Shown: positions 27,265 through 38,909 of the stretch, in pieces
Numbering within the stretch: position 1 is the stretch's first letter
Layout: each line of letters opens with the position of its first letter
DNA from: Kalaharituber pfeilii
Taxonomy: Eukaryota; Ascomycota; Pezizomycetes; Pezizales; Pezizaceae
Direction: 5' to 3'
Length of the DNA stretch: 64,000 nucleotides
NCBI GenBank assembly: GCA_015179045.1
Contig: WHUZ01000004.1
Location: forward strand, 1,736,001-1,800,000
Program-made: the position numbers and the translations under genes
Notes under the pieces: model-generated
Databases searched by the model: none
What the model saw: the letters and a program-made list of their open reading frames with translations, nothing else
Told to the model about the DNA's origin: nothing

Positions 27265-27720
27265 CTACGACGAGCCCAGAAAAGGAACAGACTGGGCATG
27301 AGTTACAGGCCACTGCGGAGACTGAGGGGCCGGCACGGTACGAATACTGGCAGGCCTACTTGGTGGGAAAGGCCTGAGGGTGTGGAGGCATAAGGTGGGC
27401 AAGCCGGATAGCCCGGAATGCAGATGGTGTGGGGAGGAAGAAGAAACAGCAACACACATCTGGGACAGGTGTAAGGTGTGGAGGAGGAAATGGCCAGGGG
27501 AGGTGGAGGTGATATACGGCCCCGGGTCATGGGGAAGGGGAAGGGGACCCCGTGCTGGATTTGCTGAGGTGGATGGAAAAAGAATTTTTTCTCTTCCCGG
27601 TCTTTTCGTCAAACTTTGTTGGTTCTCGCTGGAATATTTGTTTCTGTCCATTTGCTTTACCATCTAATACTATCTCCTATGTAACTAGTCTCGTCGTAGC
27701 CCATAGGGCGGCATGTCAGC
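27265..27720 (+). pseudogene. 5'-truncated LINE end (family 2), plus strand
   Basis: Starts in the post-RNase H linker (KRNRLGMSYRPLRR), then AGLLGGKGLRVWRHKVGK in frame, SPECRWCGEEEETATHIWDRC, and an end reading EVEVIYGPGSWGRGRGP. The 3' tail CTCGTCGTAGCCCATAGGGC begins at 27690. The CTA codon here shows where the copy at 22829 acquired its stop. It lies head to head with the minus-strand copy at 26352-27250. Confidence 0.75.
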
Positions 27721-30700
27721 GCTGCAAGGCGGCGCATATGGCGCATAGCGGTGACAGAAGCTTCTACATGGGCAGCCAGGGCTGCATGGCGATATGGCGC
27801 ATAGCGGTGACAGAAACTTCTGGTGTGCGAGCCACAGTATTTAAAGCCTTAGTTTAGACTTGAGACGAGGGAAGATCATCATCAGAATAGACTTGAACTC
27901 TCCTACTAGGCTTCGTCCTCTGGGCTCTGTCCTTACACGGCACCCGAGTAATGATTAAAAAAAAAAAAAAAAGGAAAAAAAAACCCATTACCTCCATTCA
28001 CTTATAGAGAACTTACCCTCAGCTCACTTGACGGTGAGAACAGCTCGTTGGTGGGATGTGTCTACTTATCAAGCCAGCCTCATATTGGTAGTACGCTGTA
28101 GCAATTACTTATTTACTGCAGATCGTTTGTTCTGTATATACTGAAACAAGTGGTTTATGGGAGCTTTTATTTATTTCTTCTTATTTATTTATTTCCTTTT
28201 TCTATTTACTGTTATGTTAAGGTTCGTGAAGGGAATAAGTATCTACAGCCGCTCCACTCCTCTCCTCACCTCCACCCCGTTTTCATCCTCTTACCCCCAC
28301 CGGACCTTCTCGCTCGTTCAACACAACACCTCTGCCACCGCCTTCACGAACTCTTTGAGCCTTTGGGCCTTCACCTTCTCTCTTTGCCGGCCATCTCCTC
28401 AGCTCTTCCCACAACGGAGCCTCGAATCCCGCCACGCCCGGCACCCCCTTCCATCCAGTGGGCTGCCGTCACTCTGTCTCCTAGCAGAGTCTTCAGTTCC
28501 CCTCCGCTATCCTCCGTATTCTCTTTAGCGAGCCCTCCATGGCATCTCCTGAGTCAACAGACACGCGAGCCCCGTCAGGCTCAGTTCCCTGTTGTACTGT
28601 TCTTATAAGAGTATGAGTACAGTGAGCCTAGTTTCGTGCCCCGCCGCTGTCTTGCGCCATACTAGTATGAGTTTATCAACCAGAATAGGGTGTGATTTAC
28701 GAGTAGTCTCGTGCCTAGGTTTACGAGATTACAGTAAGTCCTAGAATTTAAAAGATATTGGATAGCAGCAGTCAGTATCAAAACGGTGCATGGATTACTA
28801 GTATGCTGTGGAAAGTGCCAAGAAAGGCCAGTCCAGAACCTTATTTATGCCCTAACACTCAAGTTGCATGTAGGCGGTCTTGGCATAATAGATATAAAAC
28901 TCTCTTTTCCTTCCCCATGCTACCCTCAACAAAGTTCGAGACTGCCCTCACAACATTCCTTTCACCACTCAGCTGTCATGCTCATGCCCGTACGTTGCTG
29001 ATTCAGCCACTGTTGGACTGTGGCTCAGTTCAGGATCTTGATTGTGGGATACAGTATACGCCAATCTATAGGCCTGTCCCAGTGACGAAGACCCGCCAAA
29101 TTCCCAATTGAATAGTTGGGCCAAACGCATATTGCTAAACAACACCCACAGACACCCTGTGACTCACTAGGCCATTGGCCATCATGGCTCCTACGTTTGA
29201 GGCTGCACCTGTTAGCACGACATTTGGCAAAGTATAAGGAACTTCTACGTCAACCAATGGCCCGGGACTGGAGCAGCTCTAACGACCAAGAGAGCCCTTT
29301 CTCATTAGCAGGGCTATTACATCAATATGAGTGCGGCGTACATCAATTTTGTCGTACAACAGCCCGGATGGTCTAAGCTTTTGGTTGCTATAGGCGATAC
29401 AGCAAAATCAAACTGTTACAGTGTCTGCGATTGCAGCGAAATGTAGGTGTAACTTAGGACAACGCTTGGAACTTGACCTTTGTATAGAGGCCGTATAGGC
29501 CTCTATATATAGGCGTCCAGCATGTCGGTTATTTGCATTATTCTATTTAACATTGAGTGCTAATTAACAAGCTTCTCTCACATCATCATGGCATCATGGA
29601 TAACTATGATGGCACCATTACCATGCGTCATCTCTCATCACCATGGCATCATTGATACTTTGTTTGGTCACCCTGACACAAACCTGTTGAATAGCGGAAA
29701 ACGGCTCTCTGAATTGTGTCTATATTGGATGTGTGAATAGCTACACATCAAAGAAGGCAGAAACTACATATGTATACCGCGTATTGTCCGGCCCATAGCA
29801 TGATGGTCATGAGCCCGTCAGGGGTCAGTGTCACAGAAGCTACAGAAGAGCCTGCGGAGCATTCCTCAGGGAGGAGGCGTAGTGGTACCCACATGAGCTC
29901 GCCAGCGCAGCAAGTGCCATTCCCTCCACTTCCTGCCCCGTTTCAGATCTGAGGCGTGATCCGCCTATCTGCAAGACAACAAGAGGCATGTCAAGCCAAT
30001 ACACGCAAGGCAATGCTTATCTGGTTGCTCCTTCCAACCAAAGGTTTCTCGCCATAGCCCACAGGGCGGCACGCGAGCAATGATATAAAAAGGGGTGATA
30101 GTTACATTGTTATCCGTTCAAAGTAAACTGATTGCGGTGATCGGTCTGTTAAATGCACTGAATCAGAAGGTGGGCGCTTGTTAGACCTTAATGGGAGTCT
30201 TCTTATATGGAAGTCAGTTTCAGAAGTCCGGAATGGAGGTTCTTCGTGGAATGGGTATATGCTGGTCTTATAATCATTGGTGGGGCAATGTGGAAGTGAG
30301 GAGAAGAACTAATGGAAAAATTAAAGTCAGTGATGCGACAAGGGCAATGAAGATTGACAGTGACAACGTCAATCAGAAGGCAAAGTGCGCTATGGGAGCA
30401 GTACGTGGATGTCAATGATGAAAAACAATACCGGAGCGTTTGTCAGTGAAGTAACAGTGGTAGGAGTACCACCTGGTTTTCACCGAATCCTCAAGGGCTG
30501 GTGGTGTCCAACGGAACCAGTAGCTGTATATCCACGAATTCTAACACCTTCTGAAGCAGCATTGGAATGTATGTTAGGGTACAGGAAATGCTATATGGAC
30601 GAAATGTCGGACGAAATGGTGACGAGAAGTCGTAATGTGGGCTAAAGAAACTGAATCTGTTCGACTGTTCTCGTTACAAGTTAGAGCCGAAGCAGAGTTG

Positions 30701-31408
30701 CTAGCCAGACTGGATTCGGAGATGCAGTTTTGTCCAAGGTGAGGAATGCAAGTATAGAGGTTGCGGTAAGTGCTTCTCAAAAATTGCCTAAGATCTGTCC
30801 TACATTCACAATTCTAGATGCATTCTTAGGGGCAAGACAGAAATCAAGTTTTGCGTTCTGCCCATTTATCGACATCTAGAATATTGTCTGGGCACGGGAA
30901 CACTAGAATATGCAGATACCTCATGTTGAATCGAGCACCCCAGTTTTTTTTTTTTTAATCTAAATAAATATCATCACTCGTATATCGTCCTGGGGGGCTA
31001 CGGCGAGATGGTTACATAGGAGATGCAGGGAACCTTAACAATCACAAAATAAAACTAAAATCAAGAGCATCTCAGATATCTCGCTTGTGTTATCTAGCCG
31101 GTATAATATACAGCCCTCGGCGACATAAACAAAAATTGATATATCTCAGCAACGAGTGGCTCAATCAACCTACAGGCTGTATAGGTGATAGTATAGAATA
31201 ATACGGAAAGTGCGTCAATATACAGCATTATACAAGCACTATAATGGAAGAATCTGAAGTTCATTAGCTATAACCCCTTGAAGTCCTTGGATTCAGGTTG
31301 ACAGGTTCATTTCTTGCGACATAAGTAGTGAGCCATATATTCTGGCCCAGTGACGAAGATGAATGTATCTATATGTACCAATATGTATATATATATATAT
31401 TTTTGATC
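27721..31408. other. Gene-poor region with tail relics, no supported gene
   Basis: Holds a 45-bp direct repeat (GGCGCATAGCGGTGACAGAA at 27738-27757 and 27795-27814), family-2 tail pieces at 27930-27972 (+), 30048-30082 (+, perfect CTCGCC...GCGAG hairpin) and 30948-31008 (-). 28240-28610 is strongly C/T-rich and open on the plus strand for 152 codons; I cannot identify it and suspect composition. Open frames at 28758-29111 and 30191-30645 are likewise unrecognised. Confidence 0.4.
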
Positions 31409-31700
31409 CTTGCTCAATGCTCATTTACCGCCCTGGAGGCTATCTCATATGATAAGATTTAAGTAAAAAGAAGATACAGGAGAATAAAGAAACGGAAGAA
31501 TATGGAAGAATAAAAAAGCATAACTGGTTTCCCTTGACCAGATACTTTGCAGGATAGTTCCTACCGCAACACCTCTCCATCCACCCATCGTCTCCACCAG
31601 GGGATCCGTTTCGCCCTCTTCGTCTGCCTTCATAACTCGCACCTGGTCCAATTATGTGCGGCCATTTCCTTCTCCACCTTGAACCACTTGCACTCCGAGC
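31409..31700 (-). pseudogene. Decayed LINE tail (family 2), minus strand
   Basis: The minus strand shows a worn remnant of the zinc-motif end (EKEMAAHNWTRCE followed by a KRIPWWRRWVDGEVL-like stretch) and a 3' tail with AGCCTCCAGGGCGG. Frames are broken. Very short and diverged. Confidence 0.45.
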
Positions 31701-31849
31701 CATCTGGTTGTGCTACCTTGGAGTTTCATGCGTGTACATATATGTATACTTGCTTATGATTTAATGTAATAGCCATGTATCATACAGTTTACTAAGCGTC
31801 TCCTGCTGCCTCCTATACCCCTACTTGTATGCGGTCATCTATCCGTGTA

Positions 31850-32115
31850 ATAACAATAGCAGCACACATATGGAACAGATGCGGGGTATGGAGGAGTAAG
31901 TGGCCAGGCGGGCTGGAGGCAATATACAGGCCCCCGGCAGCAAGAGAAGGGGAGGGGTACCCCGTGGTGGAGTTGTTGAGGTGGATAGAGAAATAATTTT
32001 GCGACCATGGCATCATTCTACTCTGTTTTATTTCCTGTTACTTATTTTCCCTCTATTCCTTTTGTATGTAATCTCGTCATAGCCCATAGGGCAGCGCACG
32101 AGTAATGATAATTTA
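31850..32115 (+). pseudogene. 5'-truncated LINE tail (family 2), plus strand
   Basis: Reads AAHIWNRCGVWRSKWPGGLEA and ends PVVELLRWIEK, the terminal part of ORF2, then the tail CTCGTCATAGCCCATAGGGC at 32073 and ACGAGTAATGAT at 32098-32109. Confidence 0.7.
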
Positions 32116-32805
32116 ACAAAGAAACAAAAAAAAGTAAATAACAATAGTACTGCATGTGCATGTCACTATGTTCGCTCTCATCCTCCTGATTAGTACAGCT
32201 ACTAGCATTGCTTTTATCACAATAACTTGAACATTTAACCTGCTAGGGCATACATTTCGCTGCATTCAGCGATATTCCTGCTGGTTGGATGCAGAAATTT
32301 CTATTGACTACCTTTTCTGGCAATACAACTGCCAAAATTTTCATGCTTGGCAACATGGCAATCCCCATCACCTTCCCAAATAGAAATATTGAAATAACAC
32401 CAGAAATGGCGGAGGATTCCGGTTATCTCTGCTTACAAAGATACAACTCCAAAACTGCACTCAGAGCAAGAAAAAACATGTGAAGCAAATCTGACAATTT
32501 TCCTAGAGTTACTGTGTTAAAAAATCTACTCATGCTTACACTCCTAGAGCTCTAGCAGTGCAGCAAATTAATTACATTCTCCACATTATCTCCTGTTATG
32601 TGGGTCGGGGTAGCAATTTGCCAGTCCTATTAGCGGCTCACCACCGGCTGCAACTTGCAAGTGGCAACTTGTCAGTACAATGGGGCGATGGTAGCGGACA
32701 GGCTTATCAATTGTCTGCAGTAGCGAAACATTTCTCTATTCCCATCGCTGGTGTACATGTACCTGATGGTACTTGTGCTAAAACAGTGTTCCGGAGTGGG
32801 CTGGT

Positions 32806-32840
32806 CGGTTCGCGAATCGGCTTGGCCAGTTCGCGAACCG
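32806..32840. repeat. Inverted repeat CGGTTCGCGAA / TTCGCGAACCG
   Basis: Perfect 11-bp arms with a 13-nt spacer, downstream of NLR copy A. The unit-B counterpart near 38350 has one change in the left arm. Function unknown: hairpin, protein-binding site or element end. Confidence 0.6.
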
Positions 32841-32971
32841 CAAAGTTCGTCGGTGGGCCGGAACAGTGCTACTAGTAAGATTCGAACTGTTATATTTAAC
32901 TGCGGAATCTTCAGTCAGCATCCAACCACCTTTCGTAATCTTTCTTCCATGCACCTCTTTTTATAATATTC

Positions 32972-33013
32972 TTTTTTTTTTTTTTTTTTTTATTTCATTA
33001 ATCCGCATGCCAC
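32972..33013 (-). mobile_element. Very short tail insertion (family 2), target-site duplication TTTTATAATATTC, empty site in paralog
   Basis: On the minus strand it reads GTGGCATGCGGATTAATGAAAT plus a poly(A) run of about 20. It is flanked by TTTTATAATATTC (32959-32971 and 33014-33026). The paralogous unit B (about 38489-38503) has a single uninterrupted copy of this target, i.e. the pre-insertion site. Confidence 0.85.
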
Positions 33014-33158
33014 TTTTATAATATTCAATTCAGTACTCTTGTGCGGTCCTACTGGACCATGCTATGTACAAAATCATACTATAGAGTAAATCAAACTATA
33101 TAAGTATCCTGCTACTACCTCCACAAAGCCTCTAAGTCATTACCTCGTTGTACTTATC

Positions 33159-36100
33159 TTATATGCCAGCATTAGCTGAACTCCCTCTAGATACTCGCTC
33201 CCGCAGCGCCTGTGCCTTGTCGAACTGCCCAATTGCTTCGAATGACACGGCCATGTTGTTGACCGTAGCAAGGGTATCAGGGTGGTCTAAACCCAGTGAC
33301 TTTTCTCTCCCAACCAATGCCCGCTCATACAACTCCAGTGCCATATTATATTGCCCCTGCCGTTCAAATACAATTGCCATTTTGTGGACTGTAGACAGGG
33401 TATAAGGATGGTCTTTACCCAGTGCCGTTTCTCTTCCAGCCAATGCCCGCTCATACAAATGCAGTGCCTTCTTATATTCCCCCTGCTGCCCAAAAACATA
33501 TGCCATGGTAGTGACCGTAGTAAGGGTATCAGGGTGGTCTTTACCCAGTGCTTTTTCTCTCCCGGACAATGCACGCTCATACAAATCCAGTGCCTTCTTA
33601 TAATTCTCCTGCTGTCGAAAAACAAATGCCATGTGGTGGACCGTAGTAAGAGTATCAGGGTGGTCTTTACCCAGTGCCTTTTCTCTTCCAGCCAATGCCC
33701 GCTCATACAGCTCCAATGCCTTCTTATATTCCCCCTGTTTTCTGAATACGATTGCCATGTCATTTACTGTAGTAAGGATATCAGGCTGGTCTATACCCAG
33801 TGCCTTTTCTCTCCCAGCCAATGCTCGTTCAAGCAGCTCCAGTGCCTTCTTATATTGCCCCTGATGCCTAAATAGCAATGCCATATTGTGGATCGTAGTA
33901 AGGGTATCAGGGTGTTCTACATCCAGTGTCTTTTCTCTCCCAGCCAATACAATCCCACACATCTCCTCAGCCTTCTTATAATAACCGTGTTGCATATAAA
34001 CGTTCTGTATATTGTCTACCGCCATCAGTAGCTGCTTGTTTTCCACTGTCATAGTCTTTATCTGCCTTTCTATCGCAAAAATATGTGGCATAATTCGACG
34101 CTCAAAAGCCCAGTCTTCTACTTTACGTCTACTCGTAGGAATATCAATTGCGGATGCAATGATAAATAGAGCTTCGATGGCTTTCTTGCTATGTCTTTCG
34201 GGCTCCATCTGGAGTTTCTTTTGAGCCCATAGATGAACTAGTGGGTGGATGTTAAAACTATCATCTCTATCCTTCCGCTTTGCCATCGAGTATGAGAACA
34301 GTGTCTGGATTAAGTTTCCCAAGCTTGTGTCTATAACCAAATGTGAGTAAGACCATTTATATTGGCAGCACTAGTCATATTTCTTTTAAAAGGAAACATA
34401 CCGTCCATTGGTAATTTCATTCCTCGCCGCAGCATGTCCTCGCAAATGTCATTATTGTCAAAAAACCCACATAATAATAACAACTCTGCTGCCTCAGAGT
34501 TTTGGCTCTGGATTGCCCGAAATGACAGATCCCATGCAGCAAAGACAGATCTGTCATGTTTTCCAACTTTCCATTCCTTACTCAAGAGAAAAGTAACATT
34601 TGCCTCATATTCTTTCAGGTAGCGACTAAACGAATACTGGCGGGCATAGATATATGCTCCAGCCTGATCTATGGCAAGTGGTAGGTGTTCAAGTATCTGC
34701 ACAATTGTCGTGGCAGCTTCTTTCTCCCGATGAAGCTCTAAATACCTTGTATTAATAGCCTGAGCTATGCCAGGAGGTAGGTTGGAGTTTCACATACCTT
34801 CGGGAGTAAGATTCTCCAATTTTGGCTTTGCGCTGTTAAAAAGTAACTCTTCTGCCTCAGTCTTTTCCATTTGCTCCACCTCTAAGCATCTTCGTCCATG
34901 TACACTTTCACGTCTTTTGCTGGTAATGATCACAGTCCCATGAGGTGACGATGGGATATAGTTGTTGATGTCGAAAGATTCCAGATCATCAAGATTATCA
35001 AATACAAGTAGCCATTTGGTGTTGTCCTTTACAGTTAACCACTTCTTCACAGCATCAACAACGTGTTGCTCTTCACCTGGCTGCTGTACGGTAAACGTTC
35101 CTGCCTGATTGAGCTTGCCAGCCATGCCTAGTAGTCGGCCAATATATGTGTAGTCCGGCTCATCGGAAAGTTTGGTGTGATGTTCGATGAGTCTCTGCAT
35201 GATGTGAGTAAAACCAATTTTTGTAGTCTGTTCATTAGCTGCATTGATCCAGAACACTGATGAGTAGTCTCCTGAATGGCGGTAAACATATTCTAATGCA
35301 AGATGTGTCTTCCCCACACCACCCATCCCGTAAAGCACTACCTGAATGATATCTTTTGTGGTAGCACCGTCCTTTATTTCTGTTTTTAGCTTCTCAAGAA
35401 GGTATTTCCTCCCAACAAAATCAGAGTTTCGTCGAACATCAGGAAGGCTGAAGGGGATGTCGAAGGATAAATTGAATGACCTAGTCTGGGGCATCCTGGG
35501 AACAGTAGCATCAGGTGGCAATACATTGTAGAGGCCATTGATATAGTTTGTTAGCTGGCCTACTAACTCCTTACAGTTCGCTTTGTCCGTGCTTGCCCAA
35601 CGCAGCTTGAGGTATATAGGTACAGATTGCTGCATGTTCTGAGCAACTCTATCAAGACAAGCAATTTCTTCCTTAAGCCCGGGAAGGAGTTGTTTATTGG
35701 TGAGGACGTGTGGATTTTCTAAAAGGCTAAGGTCAACGGACGTAAGACTAGGAATTGAAGGCTGAGGATTGCAACTCGCAGGTCGACCAGAGTTTGAAGA
35801 ACTCCCCGGATGCGGAGATTTGGACCGAAATTTAGAGAACAGACGCCCAACCCCTAGTCCTTCAAGTTTTCCATGCTTGTCATCCTTCCCTGGTTCGCCT
35901 TGATATTGTGCCTGCAATTCAGCAACTCTTGCAAATACAGCAACTATTCTCGCTAGACTAGCTACTGCATATCTATAGCGCTCGTCATTAGGATCAATGC
36001 ATTGGTTTTGCTGGCTGGAAATTTGATCCAACCCCCAGGCTTGCTCCCACTGCTTGAGTCGAAGCCCTTCCGTCCGGAGATTATGCAATACAGAGTCATG

Positions 36101-36211
36101 TGCATAGCCAATTTCCTTCATTTCCGAGAAAATTTTAGACCACTCTTGACTGACTTTGGCCAGTTGTCCAGCCAGTCCGGCAATTCCGATGGCAAGGCCC
36201 GCTAGATCCAT
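33159..36211 (-). CDS. NLR-type receptor, HeLo - NB-ARC - TPR, 982 aa (copy A)
   Basis: Fungal innate-immunity/heterokaryon-incompatibility type STAND protein (family knowledge). Exons 36211-34798, 34764-34402 and 34330-33159; 2949 nt, in phase. Residues 1 to about 225 resemble HeLo, a membrane-targeting cell-death domain: AGLAIGIAGLAGQLAK start, LRLKQWEQAWGL and a closing YINGLYNVLP. NB-ARC follows with P-loop GMGGVGKT (about 293-300) and Walker B WLLVFDNLDD (about 400). A winged-helix-like region ends in NIHPLVHLWAQKKLQ. From about residue 694 there are seven kinesin-light-chain-type 42-aa TPRs (YKKALELYERALAGREKALG pattern), the last partial. The first intron would be only 33 nt. ATG is the first in-frame start; a GTG two codons upstream is ignored. 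Function in this species is inferred. Confidence 0.9.
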
Positions 36212-38035
36212 GACCACGATGAAGATAAAAGAATTTGAATCTAATTATGTACTGTTGTTAGTCTCGCATAGTAGATGATAAAAGGAAAATTTGATCATTT
36301 AATATGGAGGTAGTATTACGATGTACGTCAAAATTTAGGACAAGACTATTTCAGTCTCAACACGATGTCAAGCGCTCCAAGTGAGAAGTATTCAGAAATC
36401 AGAACCTAAGTTTTACTATATAAATTTCGTTCGAGAGGTAGAAAGAAGATGTTTCGGATATAGGAGACTCCTTGGTGAAGTAACTCTGTAGAAATCACTA
36501 TCAGCGTTTGTGCGGGGAGAGACCATCGCAGTGGGATTAATATTTCGACTGCGGCTGAGCAGAAGCCAGGCTTAGGCACCTACCTGCATGGCTACTACAC
36601 TCAAAATGGCTTCGGCTGCGGGAGGTGTCCCTCGTAACCTGCGGGGGTCACCCCGAACAAGGACCAGATAGTAATTATTGCGCGTTGTCTGCTTTTATAG
36701 ATGGCACTTTGACTGGTCAGTTGAAGTCACCTGCCAATGAACAGGATCTCCTATTTTTAATGCTGACGCAATGACGCACGGCGGATCGAGAACCTAGACA
36801 TGAGCACTGGGCTCTGGTCTTGAAGTACAGGATACATTTCACTGACTTATGGTGGCTTTGATGTTTGTACTGGAGAGGAATCCTCAGCATCTCCCACACG
36901 TCTCCTTTGTGCCCCTCCGATACAGCAATCGTCGCTTCCTCAATAGGTGCCTTTCCTATCCTGATTTGGCAACTTTAGGGACTTGGCATGAGACTGACCA
37001 CATCTCAACACATCTATCTATTCAGCCCCTACCCACGAGTGCGACGGTTTCACTGATATTGTTTTGGCTACATTGATACCATTCAGCCACCTGGAGAATA
37101 TTGCGGGGGGGCCAAAAAAAATATGCAGGTTCGGATGGAAGAAGAGGCTAGAGTGGATGGTATGATGGATGTGGTGATGGTGGGGTAGCCTGAATGGTGG
37201 GGTATATATTAATTAATTTGCATTAGAGACGGAGGTGGTATAAGCGCGCGGTAGGAGAGGCGACAGTGGAAGCCACAGCAGATGCGGGAAGCGGATGTAG
37301 GAGTGGCGGTGGGAGAGGCTGTTGAGCGGCGGAGGTGAGAGAGGCAGTCAGAAGGACTGTCCTAGGGGCCGGCAGGCTGTCGAAGAGGCTGTCGGAGGAG
37401 AGGTAGGAGAGGCGACAGGTACAAGAGAACGGGCAGCCGTCTACTGTGCGAACTAACGTATCGCTTGGTGAAGTGGTTTGCCTTGTCATCTCTAGTGACG
37501 GCGATTACAACAAGACCCCATGGAGAGCTATAGAATTTAGTGTCCCGATTCGAACCTGAGCTGGGAAGTATGTTGTCCATCACCTTTCTGAAGCACAAAA
37601 TGCACTGCAATGCTGCGGTTCCATACTTATGACCAATCACTAATGGAATTAGGGCAACTCGTTTTTTGATTCTTTCTTCCCATAACATTGGCTTCTACAT
37701 AAAAAGCTGCGCCTGAAAGAGAAGCAGACTGTAATTTAGATTGGAAAAGCGCTGTTTGTTGTATACTACACATTTTAGAACATGCTGATACCTCTGTAAA
37801 ATTATCTGCTTTTTTCTGTGCAGCATTATTGACATACTTATTCACTCCACCAAATCGCAGGTACAAGTGCACGTGTTGAATCCGACACAGGGATTCTGGT
37901 AGCAAGTACTGGTTTCACCAATACTTTGACTGCATCGCCCATGGGGTGAAACCTCGAATGGCTGTTTGATTAACCAACCAAAAACTTTTTACCCAGAAGG
38001 TTCACATAAAACAAATTTATCGGTGCACAGATACA
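36212..38035. other. Upstream region of NLR copy A
   Basis: Presumed promoter plus 1.8 kb of non-coding DNA shared with unit B (49888-51739). Two minus-strand open frames (37362-37688, 37627-37905) occur here; the first is preserved in unit B, but the units are so similar that this does not show selection. Contains the micro-inverted segment at 37852-37893. Confidence 0.45.
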
Positions 38036-38909
38036 AAAAAGCTACGTACGCTTACAAAACTGTATTCTTAGCCCCTAGAGCTCTAGGAGTGCAGCAAATT
38101 AATTACATTATCCACATTATCTCCTGACATGTGGGTCGGGGTAACAATTTACCAGTGCTATTAGTGATCTCACCACCGGCTGCAACTTGCAAGTGGCAAC
38201 TTGTCAGTACAATGAGGGCTGTGGTAGCGGACAGTAACTGGCTTGTCAATTGTCTGCAGTAGCAGAACGTTTCTCTATACCCATCGCTGGTGTACATAGA
38301 GGTACCTGATAGTACTTGCGCTAAACAGTGTTCCGGAGTGGGCTGGCCGGTTGGCGAATCGGCTTGGCCAGTTCGCGAACCGCAACGTTGGTCGGTGGGC
38401 CAGACCAAAGATTCGAACTGTTACATTTGACTGCGGAATCCTCAATCAGCATCCAATCGCCTTTCGTAATCTTTCTTCCATGCACCTCTTTTTATAATAT
38501 TCAATTCAGTATTCATGTGCGGTCCTACTGGACCATGCTATGTACAAAATCATCAATAGAGTAAAAATCAAACTATATAAGTTACCTCCACAAGGTTTCT
38601 AAGTCATTACCTCGTTGTACTTATCTTATATGCCAGCATTAGCAGAACTGCACCTAGATACTCTTTTTTTTTTTTTTTTTTTTTTTTTTTGTTTGTTTCA
38701 CGTAACCCCGTGTGCAGCTGTTCGCCATGGCAGGGCCCCTGGGTCTATACCCTCAAAGTCCGGAGGCAGGCTTATCTAACTACCTCTTCCACCACCACCT
38801 CTACAAACGAAAAGCTCATCCCCTCCCCGCCCCACCTCCCCGAGGCAAATAAACATAGCTACATCTTTCCTCCGCCGCCACCTTCAAACAAACGAAACTT
38901 CGCCCCCTC

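Larger units (their letters stand above)
32544..38035. repeat. Tandem duplication unit A (about 5.5 kb) with intact NLR
   Basis: Direct repeat of unit B (38074-51739). Homology begins at the palindrome CTAGAGCTCTAG and ends at GGTGCACAGATAC. Apart from indels, the TPR region and a micro-inversion, the two units read as near copies throughout, including non-coding DNA. Unit A holds a tail insertion (32972-33013) absent from unit B. Unit B holds the 8.2-kb LINE absent from unit A. Confidence 0.9.

Noticed and set aside
28240..28610. 152-codon plus-strand open frame
   Set aside because: Strong C/T bias, no domain or motif, no start context. Likely composition, perhaps the opposite strand of a decayed element.
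37455..37560. A-box-like TGGTGAAGTGG and B-box-like GATTCGAACC, possible tRNA-derived SINE
   Set aside because: The better B-box match is on the opposite strand from the A-box and no tRNA fold results. The same sequence in unit B is only due to the duplication.
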